The notes beneath the pieces are model-generated. The model saw only the letters and a program-made list of their open reading frames with translations. It was not told the DNA's origin and did no database searches. 64,000 nt of DNA from Myxococcales bacterium (GTDB taxonomy: Bacteria > Myxococcota_A > Bradymonadia > UBA7976 > UBA1532): NCBI GenBank assembly GCA_020633435.1, contig JACKDP010000001.1:1426001-1490000 (forward strand). The letters run 5' to 3'. This document shows, in pieces, positions 19,482 through 26,998 of the stretch; the first letter of the stretch is position 1; each line of letters starts with the position of its first letter. The position numbers were made by a program, and so were the translations under genes.

Positions 19482-20100
19482 ACCCGTTCTTGCGGTGGGT
19501 GCCATCGCAGAAGGGCTTGCTGGCCGACGCCCCGCAGCGGCAGAGGAAGGCCACGGCGCCGCGACGGACGGCCTTCCCCGTCCCACAGGTCACCTCGTGT
19601 GCCCCCGCCACCTTCAGCGGCCCGTCGCGCTGCGGCTCGATGACCAGCAGGCCCGGCTCGTCCCAGGCCGGCAGGCTCTCGGGCGGGGGGAACTCCCCGG
19701 TCGCCTGGAACCCCGCCGCGACGTGGGACCCGTCGCAGTACGGCTTGTTCTTCGAGGCCCCGCAGCGGCAGAGCGTCGCCCGCCGCGCCTCCACCCCGGC
19801 CACCCGCAGGTCACCGCGGACGGCGTAGGGCCCGTTCTCCCAGACCGCTACCACCCCGCGCCCAGACGGCTGCTCGGTGGGCGTCCCGTCCATCCGCTCC
19901 ACGACGATGGCCCCGGACGGGCACCGCTCCGCCACCGCCAGCAGCTCCTCGGGGCTGGCCGCGTCCGGGTCGATCCACGGCCCGACGACGTTGGCCTTGA
20001 ACACCCCCGGCTGCCCCAGCACGCAGTTGCGGGCGTGGATGCACTTCCCGCCATCGAACCGGACGCGCATGGTCGCGCCCTCGGCGATCTCGATGCTCAC
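19462..20100 (-). CDS. ferredoxin-like (4Fe-4S) plus double CDGSH iron-sulfur protein
   Basis: 212 aa. The N-terminal divergent 4Fe-4S domain has C20, C26 (CIHARNC) and C60 (CPSGAI). Two CDGSH-type 2Fe-2S sites follow: C111-R-C113...C122-D-G-S-H126 and C187-R-C189...C198-D-G-T-H202. Each has the three-Cys one-His ligand set, so both should bind clusters. I chose the GTG at 20100 because AGGAGG is 5 nt upstream. This domain order is known in bacterial proteins of unknown redox role. It lies 79 nt after serS on the same strand and may be read through from the serine operon. Confidence 0.88.
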   Translation of the reverse strand: MSIEIAEGATMRVRFDGGKCIHARNCVLGQPGVFKANVVGPWIDPDAASPEELLAVAERCPSGAIVVERMDGTPTEQPSGRGVVAVWENGPYAVRGDLRVAGVEARRATLCRCGASKNKPYCDGSHVAAGFQATGEFPPPESLPAWDEPGLLVIEPQRDGPLKVAGAHEVTCGTGKAVRRGAVAFLCRCGASASKPFCDGTHRKNGFTADGA

Positions 20101-20179
20101 GCTGACCTCCTCCCGGCCGCCCCTCCGCGGCGCTGCCCAGGCGTACACCAGCCGCGGCGCGAGGAGAAGGGCCGAGGGA

Positions 20180-21442
20180 TCAGGGGAGGCCGCGGGCGGG
20201 ACGGAGGGTGTCGACGCCGAGGTAGGGCACGAGGGCCGCCGGGAGGCGCACGCTCCCATCGGCCTGCTGCCCGTTCTCGAGCAGCGCCACCCAGGTGCGG
20301 CCGACGGCGAGGCCGGAGCCGTTGAGGGTGTGCAAGTACTCGATATCTCCGGATTTTCGGCGAACGCGCAGCATCATGCGGCGCGCCTGGAACGCCTCGC
20401 AGTTCGAGCACGAGCTGACCTCGCGGTAGCGCGCCTGGCTCGGGAGCCAGACCTCCAGGTCGTACGTCCGGGCGGCGCTGAACCCCAGGTCCCCGGCGCA
20501 GAGCGCCACGCGTCGGAACGGGAGCTCCAGGCGCCGCAACACCTCCTCCGCGTCGTCGGTGAGGGCCTCCAGCGCGACGTCGGAGGCCTCGGGGGCCACG
20601 AGCTGGACCAGCTCGACCTTCTCGAACTGGTGCACCCGGATGAGGCCCCGGGCGTCGCGACCGTGGGCCCCGGCCTCGCGCCGCCAGCAGGGCGTCCACG
20701 CCGTCAGCCGGATGGGCAGGTCGGCCTCGGCGACGATCTCCCCCCGGTACAGGTTCGTCAGCGGCACCTCGGCGGTGGGGACGAGCCCCAGCTCGCCCCC
20801 GTCGGTCCAGTAGATCTCGTCCTCGAAGCGAGGGAGCTGGCCGGTGCCGAAGAAGGCCGGGCGGTTGCTCACGAAGGGCGGCGCCACCTCCAGGTAGCCC
20901 GCCCGCTCGCGGTGCAGATCCAGCATGAACGCCGCGAGCGCCCGGCTCAGCCGAGCGCCGAGGCCGGTCAGGCACGGGAAGCCCGCCCCCGCGACCTTCG
21001 CGCCCCGCGGCAGATCGAGCAGGCCCAGCGCCTGCCCGAGCCACACATGATCGCGGGGCTCGAAGTCGAAGGCGGGCGGCGCCCCCCAGACCTGCGCCAC
21101 GACGTTGGCCTCTTCCCCCTGCCCGTCGGGGACGAGGACCTGCGGCCGGTTGGGCAGGCGGGCGGCGGCGTCCTTCACCGCCTCCTCGACGTCGTCGAGG
21201 CCGGCCCGGACCGCGGCGGCCTGCTCGCGCAGCGCCCGGCCCCGGGCCGGATCCGTCCCCTCCCCATCCCGCGCCAGGCGCTTGCGCGCGGCGTTGATGG
21301 CCTCCCCCTCCTGGACGAGGGCGCGCCGCATGCGGAGCAGGTGCCCGAGGTGGTCCAGGTGGACCTCGGGCGCGATGCCCCGCCGTCGCAGCGCCTCCTC
21401 GACCACCTCGGGCTCGAGCTCACAGAGCTTCAGATCCCACAC
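20180..21442 (-). CDS. serS: seryl-tRNA synthetase
   Basis: 420 aa, normal length. SerS charges tRNA-Ser with serine. An N-terminal coiled-coil tRNA-binding arm (about 25-100) precedes the class II core. Motif 2 is visible around CWRREAGAHGRDARGLIRVHQFEKVEL (quoted in part: RREAGAHGRDARGLIRVHQF). Motif 3 is NGSGLAVGRTWVALLENGQ. The serine-pocket segment FSAARTYDLEVWLP and the EVSSCSNCEAFQARR block are conserved. The start is GTG 21442 with AGGAGG 6 nt upstream. It follows the L-serine dehydratase alpha gene by only 13 nt, an unusual pairing of serine breakdown and serine charging. Confidence 0.95.
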   Translation of the reverse strand: MWDLKLCELEPEVVEEALRRRGIAPEVHLDHLGHLLRMRRALVQEGEAINAARKRLARDGEGTDPARGRALREQAAAVRAGLDDVEEAVKDAAARLPNRPQVLVPDGQGEEANVVAQVWGAPPAFDFEPRDHVWLGQALGLLDLPRGAKVAGAGFPCLTGLGARLSRALAAFMLDLHRERAGYLEVAPPFVSNRPAFFGTGQLPRFEDEIYWTDGGELGLVPTAEVPLTNLYRGEIVAEADLPIRLTAWTPCWRREAGAHGRDARGLIRVHQFEKVELVQLVAPEASDVALEALTDDAEEVLRRLELPFRRVALCAGDLGFSAARTYDLEVWLPSQARYREVSSCSNCEAFQARRMMLRVRRKSGDIEYLHTLNGSGLAVGRTWVALLENGQQADGSVRLPAALVPYLGVDTLRPARGLP

Positions 21443-21455
21443 ATCGCACCTCCTC

Positions 21456-22424
21456 TCAGTGCCGGGTGGTGCAGCCGAGGCAGGCGCCCGCCGTGCAGGC
21501 AGGCGCCGCCCAGGGGCCGCTGTTGGTCTCACGCAAAGCCGCCGGCAGCAGGCGCCCGACGGCGAAGATCCGATCGAGGGTGTCATCAGCGCCATGGGGC
21601 GGCACCAGGCCCGCCATGGCCATCTCGGCGGCCGCGACGGCCGTGAGCGCCGCGAAGCCATTGCGCGGCACGCAGGGGTACTCCACCAGCCCGTAGGCCG
21701 GGGAGCACTCCAGCCCCACGAAGGGCGTGGCCGCGAGGGCGGCGGCGGCGTCGACCTCGCCGAAGCCGCCGCCCAGCAGGTGGGCCACCCCGCCGGCCGC
21801 CATCGCCGCGGCGACGCCGATCTCGCCCCCGCAGCCGGCCTGGGCGCCGCTGACGGGGCCGCGACCGAAGGCCGCCCGGCCCACGAGGCCCGCCACGAAG
21901 AGGGCCTGGACCTGGCGCTCGACCGGCAGATCGAGCCCCTCGCCGACGGCGATCAGGCTGCCTGGGACCGTGCCAGCCGCGCCCCCGGTGGGCGCCGCCG
22001 AGACCAGCCCCATCCCGGCGTTGAACTCCTGGACGGCGATGGCGTAGCGCAGCGCCGACCAGCCCAGGCCGAGGAGGGGGCTCATCAGCGGGAGCCGGCG
22101 CGCCCAGTCCCCGCTCAGGAAGGACGTCGCGTTGAGGCCCTCGACGCCCCGCCGGACGGCGCGGCGCATGACCGCCTGGTACTTGTGGCAGCCCTCGGCC
22201 CACACCGCCCCCGGCGTGAGCTGCGGCCCATCGCGCTCCCGGAGCGCCAGGGTCTCCAGGTACAAGGCGAGGTCGGCGATGGAGAGCGAGAGCGCCGTCG
22301 CCGTGGCCGTGACGGCCGCCAGGCTGAAGGGGGCCACCCGGTGGAGCTGCAGCAGCGCGTCCTCCACCGGGCGCAGATCCAGGTCGGGGGGGACGGGACA
22401 GGGGACGTCAGTGGAGGCCGGCAT
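21456..22424 (-). CDS. L-serine ammonia-lyase (dehydratase), alpha chain, iron-sulfur
   Basis: 322 aa. It deaminates L-serine to pyruvate and ammonia using a 4Fe-4S cluster. The cluster ligands are C198 (AGCGGEIG), C240 (LECSPAYG) and C251 (VEYPCVPRNG). The substrate-loop residues MGLVSAAPTGGAAGTVPG (about 138-155) are typical. AGGAGG precedes the ATG by 6 nt. The beta-chain gene overlaps its start by 17 nt, so the two chains are translationally coupled. The extreme C terminus is Cys-rich (CTAGACLGC), which is not part of the usual ligand set. Confidence 0.92.
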   Translation of the reverse strand: MPASTDVPCPVPPDLDLRPVEDALLQLHRVAPFSLAAVTATATALSLSIADLALYLETLALRERDGPQLTPGAVWAEGCHKYQAVMRRAVRRGVEGLNATSFLSGDWARRLPLMSPLLGLGWSALRYAIAVQEFNAGMGLVSAAPTGGAAGTVPGSLIAVGEGLDLPVERQVQALFVAGLVGRAAFGRGPVSGAQAGCGGEIGVAAAMAAGGVAHLLGGGFGEVDAAAALAATPFVGLECSPAYGLVEYPCVPRNGFAALTAVAAAEMAMAGLVPPHGADDTLDRIFAVGRLLPAALRETNSGPWAAPACTAGACLGCTTRH

Positions 22425-22956
22425 GGTGCACCTCCTCCACGGCGTCGCAGGGCTCCACCTCGACGAGGCCCCCGCCGAGGGAGACGCCGCGCAGCCGCAC
22501 GACGCGATCCCCGCGGCTCGCCGTGATGACCAGCGTGTTGGCGTGGTGGTCGGGCCGCTGGACGCGCCCGAAGTCGACCCGCAGGCCGGCCGCCTCGGCG
22601 AGGGATGGCGCCATCGGCGTGCGCGGATCCGTGGTGCGCAGGCCGAGGAGCCCGGCGATGACGGCGACCGGCGTCCGGTGCCCGTCCCCGGTGCTGGCCA
22701 GGCTGTTGTAGAGGGCCACCGCGGCCCGGTCGGGCTGCCCGCCGAGCGACCGATACACCGCCAGCGCGATCTGCTGCGGGCCGGCCGTGTGCGAGCTGGA
22801 CGGGCCGTGGAAGTCGGGTCCCTGCACATCCCGCAGGATGCTCAGGGGCGGGGCGTACCAGCCCCGCTCGGCGGGGCTGAGGGCGATGACCGTGCCGCGA
22901 CACGGACAGGGAGAGGCCGGCTCGCTGGCCGGCCCGGAAGACATGGCGTCCACCAT
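22408..22956 (-). CDS. L-serine ammonia-lyase, beta chain
   Basis: 182 aa. The conserved DFHGPSSSHTAGP block lies at about residues 48-60. The following ALAVYRSLGG and YNSLASTGDGHRT segments match the SDH beta domain, which pairs with the alpha chain to make the active enzyme. A C-terminal ACT-like tail follows. The start is ATG 22956 with GAGGAG 7 nt upstream. It is the first gene of the beta-alpha-serS operon, so the promoter should lie in the gap to its right. Confidence 0.9.
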   Translation of the reverse strand: MVDAMSSGPASEPASPCPCRGTVIALSPAERGWYAPPLSILRDVQGPDFHGPSSSHTAGPQQIALAVYRSLGGQPDRAAVALYNSLASTGDGHRTPVAVIAGLLGLRTTDPRTPMAPSLAEAAGLRVDFGRVQRPDHHANTLVITASRGDRVVRLRGVSLGGGLVEVEPCDAVEEVHHAGLH

Positions 22957-23148
22957 GGACACACTCCTCGGTGCCTCTCCTGGCTCCAGGCCGGGAGGGC
23001 GACGGCGGGGCACCCGTCAGCACCGGGAGTGTGGCTACGGCTCCGCAGCGCGATCGTACGTGCCCGGGTTTGTTCTTCGTGGTCGGCTCGGGTAGAGTGA
23101 GCGCTGGCTACGGCTCCGCAGAGGGAGAATTCCCACCGCGGTCCGTTC

Positions 23149-23176
23149 GAGCCCGGGTGCTGCAACACCCGGGCTC
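23149..23176. other. perfect 11-bp-stem hairpin
   Basis: GAGCCCGGGTG (23149-23159) pairs with CACCCGGGCTC (23166-23176) around CTGCAA. There is no U-tract on either side. On the minus strand it would lie in the leader of the serine operon, about 190 nt before the first start codon, so it could be an attenuator or RNA-structure element. GTTCGAGCCC resembles a tRNA T-arm, but no tRNA can be built around it. Confidence 0.5.
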
Positions 23177-23351
23177 GCCACTTTCCCTGGCACGCCGACC
23201 CCCTCCATCACACCGGTTCGGACGTTCGAGCAGGTCTCCACACCTCCTCTCAGGCCTCGAGGCCGCGCCGCGCCCCCGCGTCCCGCCCGTCGAGGCGGAG
23301 TCCGCGGCGCGGCCCCCCCTGCGCTGGCCTCCCGTGGCGGGAGGCGTTCGC

Positions 23352-23366
23352 TGTACCATGGGTACA
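23352..23366. promoter_or_regulatory. palindrome, possible operator
   Basis: TGTACCATGGGTACA is a perfect 6-bp inverted repeat around ATG. It overlaps a second inverted pair (TACAAC 23363-23368 with GTTGTA 23381-23386). It lies about 250 nt before the RSH-STAND gene and next to the A+T-rich promoter-like zone. No regulator is identified. Confidence 0.35.
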
Positions 23367-23614
23367 ACTACGTATCTCCCGTTGTAGGCGAGTGCCCACG
23401 GCGGCGGCAAGGTCAATCGGAAGACATCGGGATCGATCTTTTTCTTGTCCAATGAAATCAGGATGTTGAATAGATTGATATCGACCGTCCCCAGGCCCGT
23501 TGGAGCCTGGAAGGCCCTAGAACCGGCTACCCGCGAAAGCACTCGCGCCAGCACTCGCGAATACCGCCGTGGCCCCGGAGGTGCTATGCTCCGAGTGGCT
23601 GGAGGCGACGACGT

Positions 23615-26600
23615 ATGGACACGACCACGAAGCTGGCCGGGCTCATGGACTGGATTCGCCGCGTCCGCGCCGCGCTCGCGGGCCAGCTCAACCTCGTGAC
23701 GGACGACCCTGGCCGGTTCCCCGGGCGTGGCCACTACGATCGCTCGGCGCGCGCCACCCTCCGCCTCCTGGATGACGTCGTCGCCGCCCGGGCGGTCTGG
23801 CTGCATGGCTTGACCGAGGCGAAGGTCGCCCAGCTCCCGGCCGAGCTCGTGTCCGAAGAGGTGCTGGCGGCCTGGCAGGCCCGCCGACGCATCCGGGAGT
23901 GGCGTGGCCAGCAGGTGGCGACGAGCGGCCGCGTGGTGCGCCTGCCCGATGGGCTCATCCCCGACATCGCGGCGGCGCGGGGCGCCGTCGGGCTGGTGCT
24001 GGAGCAGCTCGACCACTGGGATCCGACGGGGCAGTGGTGGCGGTGGACCCGAGATTTCCAGGTCTCGCCGCGGAGCCCGGATCCGAGCTGGGCGGCCAGC
24101 CCACACGGCTTCAACCATGGCAATGGTCTGGACCTCCTGCGCGCCGTCGTCGCACCGCTGGCCGAGCTGCTCGGGATGTGGGCGCACCGCCAGCTCGCCC
24201 GCAACGTGGCCGAGTTCGCGGATCACGCGACCCGGGTCCGCCGGTTGGCGACCGAGCTCACCGCGCCCGCGCTCGCCGCGCAGGCCGAGAGCTTCCGGGC
24301 CGCGGTGGCTGGCGTGGTCGAGGGGTGGGGGTGCCCAGGCACGGTCGTCTGGTCCTGGCGCCAGCCCGGCACCCTGGCCGCGGAGCGGGCCGAGGGCGAG
24401 GCGGGGCTCGACGCCGCCATGGGCGGCAAGGCCCAGCCGGGCGCGCGAGGCGAGGAGCTGCTGACGCTGGTCGCTCCCCGGGTCGACTGGGGCGCGGTGC
24501 TGATCCGGGTGCCTCCGGCGGCGACGCCAGCAGAGACGCGCGCCCGGCTCTGGCAATGGCTCGGCCGCCTGCATGACGACTTCCCCCACCGCGACGCGGG
24601 CTTCCGGGACTATCTGCGCCGGCCGGGCGGCTACTCGGCCCTGCACACCGAGCTCGTCATCGGCGACGCCCTGCATGCCGTGCCCGTGCGCCTGGTGGTC
24701 GACGGCGACGCGTTCGTGCCCAACATGGAGGCCATGGTCGAGGCCCTGCGGGGCGCCATGCGGCCGACCGTCCGCGTCTTCACGCCCGCCGGTGAGGTCA
24801 AGGAGCTGCCGGGCGGCGCGACCGTCCTGAACTTCGCGCTGTCGATTCACAACGACCTCGCCGCCCACTGCGAGGGCGCCATCCTGAACGGCCAGACCCG
24901 GGTGGGCCCCTTCGATGTGTTGAGCGATGGTGATCGCGTCGAGGTCCTGCGCTCACCTGAGCTCATGCCGCTACCGCCGGGCTGGCGAGATCGGGTGCCC
25001 CCCAGCACCGTGCATGACGTCGTCCGACGTCTCAGCCGCCTGCACGAGGCCGCCGACGTGGAGGCCGGTCGGCGTGCCGTCCGCCACCATGCCGCGCGCT
25101 TCGACCTGGACGGCCTCGACGCGGCGAGCATCGACCACGCCGTCCAGCGGACCGTCCAGGCCCGGGACTGGGGGGGCCGCGGCGATGCGCTCTCCGTGCG
25201 ACAGTGGCTGCGGCGGCTCGCCCCCCAGACCGGCCTCAAGGCCGAGGATCGCGCCGACCTGCCCCTCGACGCCGAGCTCCGGGACCGCCTGCTCAACCAG
25301 GTCTGCAGCATCCTGAGAGAGTCGGTCGTGGACGTCACGCTGGAGCTCCCGCCCGAGCTGGCCGAGCACAGCGTGGACGACTGCCCGCACTGCAACTCCG
25401 GCGCCGGCGACCGCAGAGCCATCGAGGTCCGGGAGGGACGCGTGATCGTCCATGAGAGCACGAAGGTCTCCTGCGCCCAGGGCGATGTCATCCCGCTGGC
25501 GCCGCGCTACCAGCGGCGGCTACGCCACTGGATCGTCGCCGAGACCCACAGCCGACAAGGCGTCGCTGGTGATCTCATGGAGGTCTTCAAGAACAAGGGG
25601 ATCGACATCCAGGAGGTGGTCGCGCGCCACACCAGCCTGGGTCGAGGTCTCTTTCGGACGGAGATCCGGCCCATCGATCGAGAGTCGGAGGACGCCCTGC
25701 TGGTCGATCTCCGCACCGTCGGAGGCGTGCTCGATGTCTACGCCGTCGGCGAGCACCAGCAGGAGCAGCTCAGCTCGGAGTTGCCACCACCACGCGGGCG
25801 GCCTACCCGCGCCCATGGCACCGCCTACGTCGTCGGCCCCCCCGTCTGCAGCGACCACCACTTCTACGGTCGCGACGGGCTCATCGGCGATCTGCTGGCC
25901 GCCCTGCGCCCAGACAGTCGGGCGGCCACCGGTCGAGGCATCTATGTGTTTGGGCCGCTGCGAGCGGGCAAGACATCCCTCGTCCTCCGGGTGCAGCATC
26001 TGCTGCGCCGTCAGGATCCCATGGCCGTGGTCACCCACCTGGCCGCCAACCTGCCCGTCAATGACTATGCCGGCGAACACTGGGAGCACTTCGAGCCTCG
26101 ACTGCGCAGCCAGCTCGCGGACGACCTGGCCCGCTGGGCGGAGGGCGCCGGCGGCACGCTCTGGCCCCATGCCGACAGCCCGGGCGTGGCTGGCCTGGTG
26201 GAGTCGGTCCTGGAAGCCGCCGACGCCGATCGCCTGCCACGCATCGTCCTGATGATCGACGAGGCCGTGGGTCTGATGGCTGCCACCGAGAAGCTGGGCG
26301 GCTGGGCCGACTTCCTGGCCTCGATCGACCGCCTGCGCGCGCAGGGGGTGCGCCTGATCTGGGTGGGTCCGCCTGCCCGGGTCTGCGCCGGACAGACATC
26401 GGGCTACGTCGACTTCCTCAAGCCATGCATGCAGCTGCGGGTGGGGCCCTTCCAAACGGCGGACGAGGTCAGAGATGTCTTGATGGCCCGCCTGGCGGAT
26501 CCCTACCCGCCCCGCACCCTCGGCTGGAAGCAAGCCAGGAAGGTCCTTGAATTGACCGGAGGCGAGCCGGGCTGGGTGCAGGCCCTCGGGCGCGCCCTGG

Positions 26601-26998
26601 AGGCCACGGCGCCCGCGCGCAGCTCCCTGATCTTCGACGGCCCCGCGGTCAAGCGAGCGGTGGGGCAGCTCGTCCGCGACGATCTGCTGTTCTATCCGCG
26701 CACGGCGCACGCCGGCACCTTCTCCAACTGGTACGGCGATGTCAGCGGAAGAGACGCCTGGAGCGCGCTGCGCGCGATGGCTCGCTGGCGCGCCCAGCGC
26801 CCGGGCATGGCCGTGCCGCTCGCCGCGCTGATCGAGGCGCTGGGCCAGCCAGCCGAGGCCGTCCTGGACGTGATGCAGGCGCTTGAAGAGATGGGGGCGG
26901 TCACGACCTCGGTGGAGTCCGCCCACGCCTGGACCTTCGTGGCCGCGCTCCTCGAGCTGTACGTCGGTCGCCACGCGGGAGTCACCCATGTCCACTGA
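23615..26998 (+). CDS. RelA/SpoT-like scaffold fused to a STAND/AAA-type NTPase
   Basis: 1127 aa. Residues 1-280 resemble a degenerate RSH hydrolase domain: LHGLTEAK at 63-70 replaces HDxxED, and APLAELLGMW is at 180-189. Residues 290-380 resemble the (p)ppGpp synthetase (FRDYLRRPGGYSALHT 330-345), but VPVRLVVD stands where EVQIRT is expected. A TGS domain (386-447), a helical domain, a Cys-rich RelA-type domain (C590, C593, H613, C620) and an ACT domain (about 637-712) follow in RelA order. The NTPase has Walker A GPLRAGKTS from 780 and Walker B RIVLMIDEA (876-884). It ends in a winged helix (about 1045-1120). I infer a ribosome/tRNA-state sensor driving an NTPase switch, probably without ppGpp chemistry. 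Confidence 0.88.
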   Translation: MDTTTKLAGLMDWIRRVRAALAGQLNLVTDDPGRFPGRGHYDRSARATLRLLDDVVAARAVWLHGLTEAKVAQLPAELVSEEVLAAWQARRRIREWRGQQVATSGRVVRLPDGLIPDIAAARGAVGLVLEQLDHWDPTGQWWRWTRDFQVSPRSPDPSWAASPHGFNHGNGLDLLRAVVAPLAELLGMWAHRQLARNVAEFADHATRVRRLATELTAPALAAQAESFRAAVAGVVEGWGCPGTVVWSWRQPGTLAAERAEGEAGLDAAMGGKAQPGARGEELLTLVAPRVDWGAVLIRVPPAATPAETRARLWQWLGRLHDDFPHRDAGFRDYLRRPGGYSALHTELVIGDALHAVPVRLVVDGDAFVPNMEAMVEALRGAMRPTVRVFTPAGEVKELPGGATVLNFALSIHNDLAAHCEGAILNGQTRVGPFDVLSDGDRVEVLRSPELMPLPPGWRDRVPPSTVHDVVRRLSRLHEAADVEAGRRAVRHHAARFDLDGLDAASIDHAVQRTVQARDWGGRGDALSVRQWLRRLAPQTGLKAEDRADLPLDAELRDRLLNQVCSILRESVVDVTLELPPELAEHSVDDCPHCNSGAGDRRAIEVREGRVIVHESTKVSCAQGDVIPLAPRYQRRLRHWIVAETHSRQGVAGDLMEVFKNKGIDIQEVVARHTSLGRGLFRTEIRPIDRESEDALLVDLRTVGGVLDVYAVGEHQQEQLSSELPPPRGRPTRAHGTAYVVGPPVCSDHHFYGRDGLIGDLLAALRPDSRAATGRGIYVFGPLRAGKTSLVLRVQHLLRRQDPMAVVTHLAANLPVNDYAGEHWEHFEPRLRSQLADDLARWAEGAGGTLWPHADSPGVAGLVESVLEAADADRLPRIVLMIDEAVGLMAATEKLGGWADFLASIDRLRAQGVRLIWVGPPARVCAGQTSGYVDFLKPCMQLRVGPFQTADEVRDVLMARLADPYPPRTLGWKQARKVLELTGGEPGWVQALGRALEATAPARSSLIFDGPAVKRAVGQLVRDDLLFYPRTAHAGTFSNWYGDVSGRDAWSALRAMARWRAQRPGMAVPLAALIEALGQPAEAVLDVMQALEEMGAVTTSVESAHAWTFVAALLELYVGRHAGVTHVH

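Larger units (their letters stand above)
22957..23614. other. intergenic region between the serine operon and the RSH-STAND operon
   Basis: 658 nt with no convincing gene. It holds a 17-bp direct repeat (TGGCTACGGCTCCGCAG at 23032-23048 and 23105-23121), an 11-bp-stem hairpin, a perfect palindrome, and the inverted pair TACAAC/GTTGTA (23363/23381). An unusually A+T-rich stretch (about 23440-23490, around TTGTCCAATGAAATC) is the likely promoter zone of the rightward operon. It must also contain the leftward promoter of the serine operon. Confidence 0.5.

Noticed and set aside
23083..23180. tRNA gene (GTTCGAGCCC T-arm-like sequence)
   Set aside because: No acceptor, D or anticodon arms can be paired; the segment folds instead as a simple perfect hairpin.
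23120..23180. T-box riboswitch before the serine operon
   Set aside because: CCACCGCGGTCC only loosely resembles a T-box on the wrong strand; no specifier loop found.
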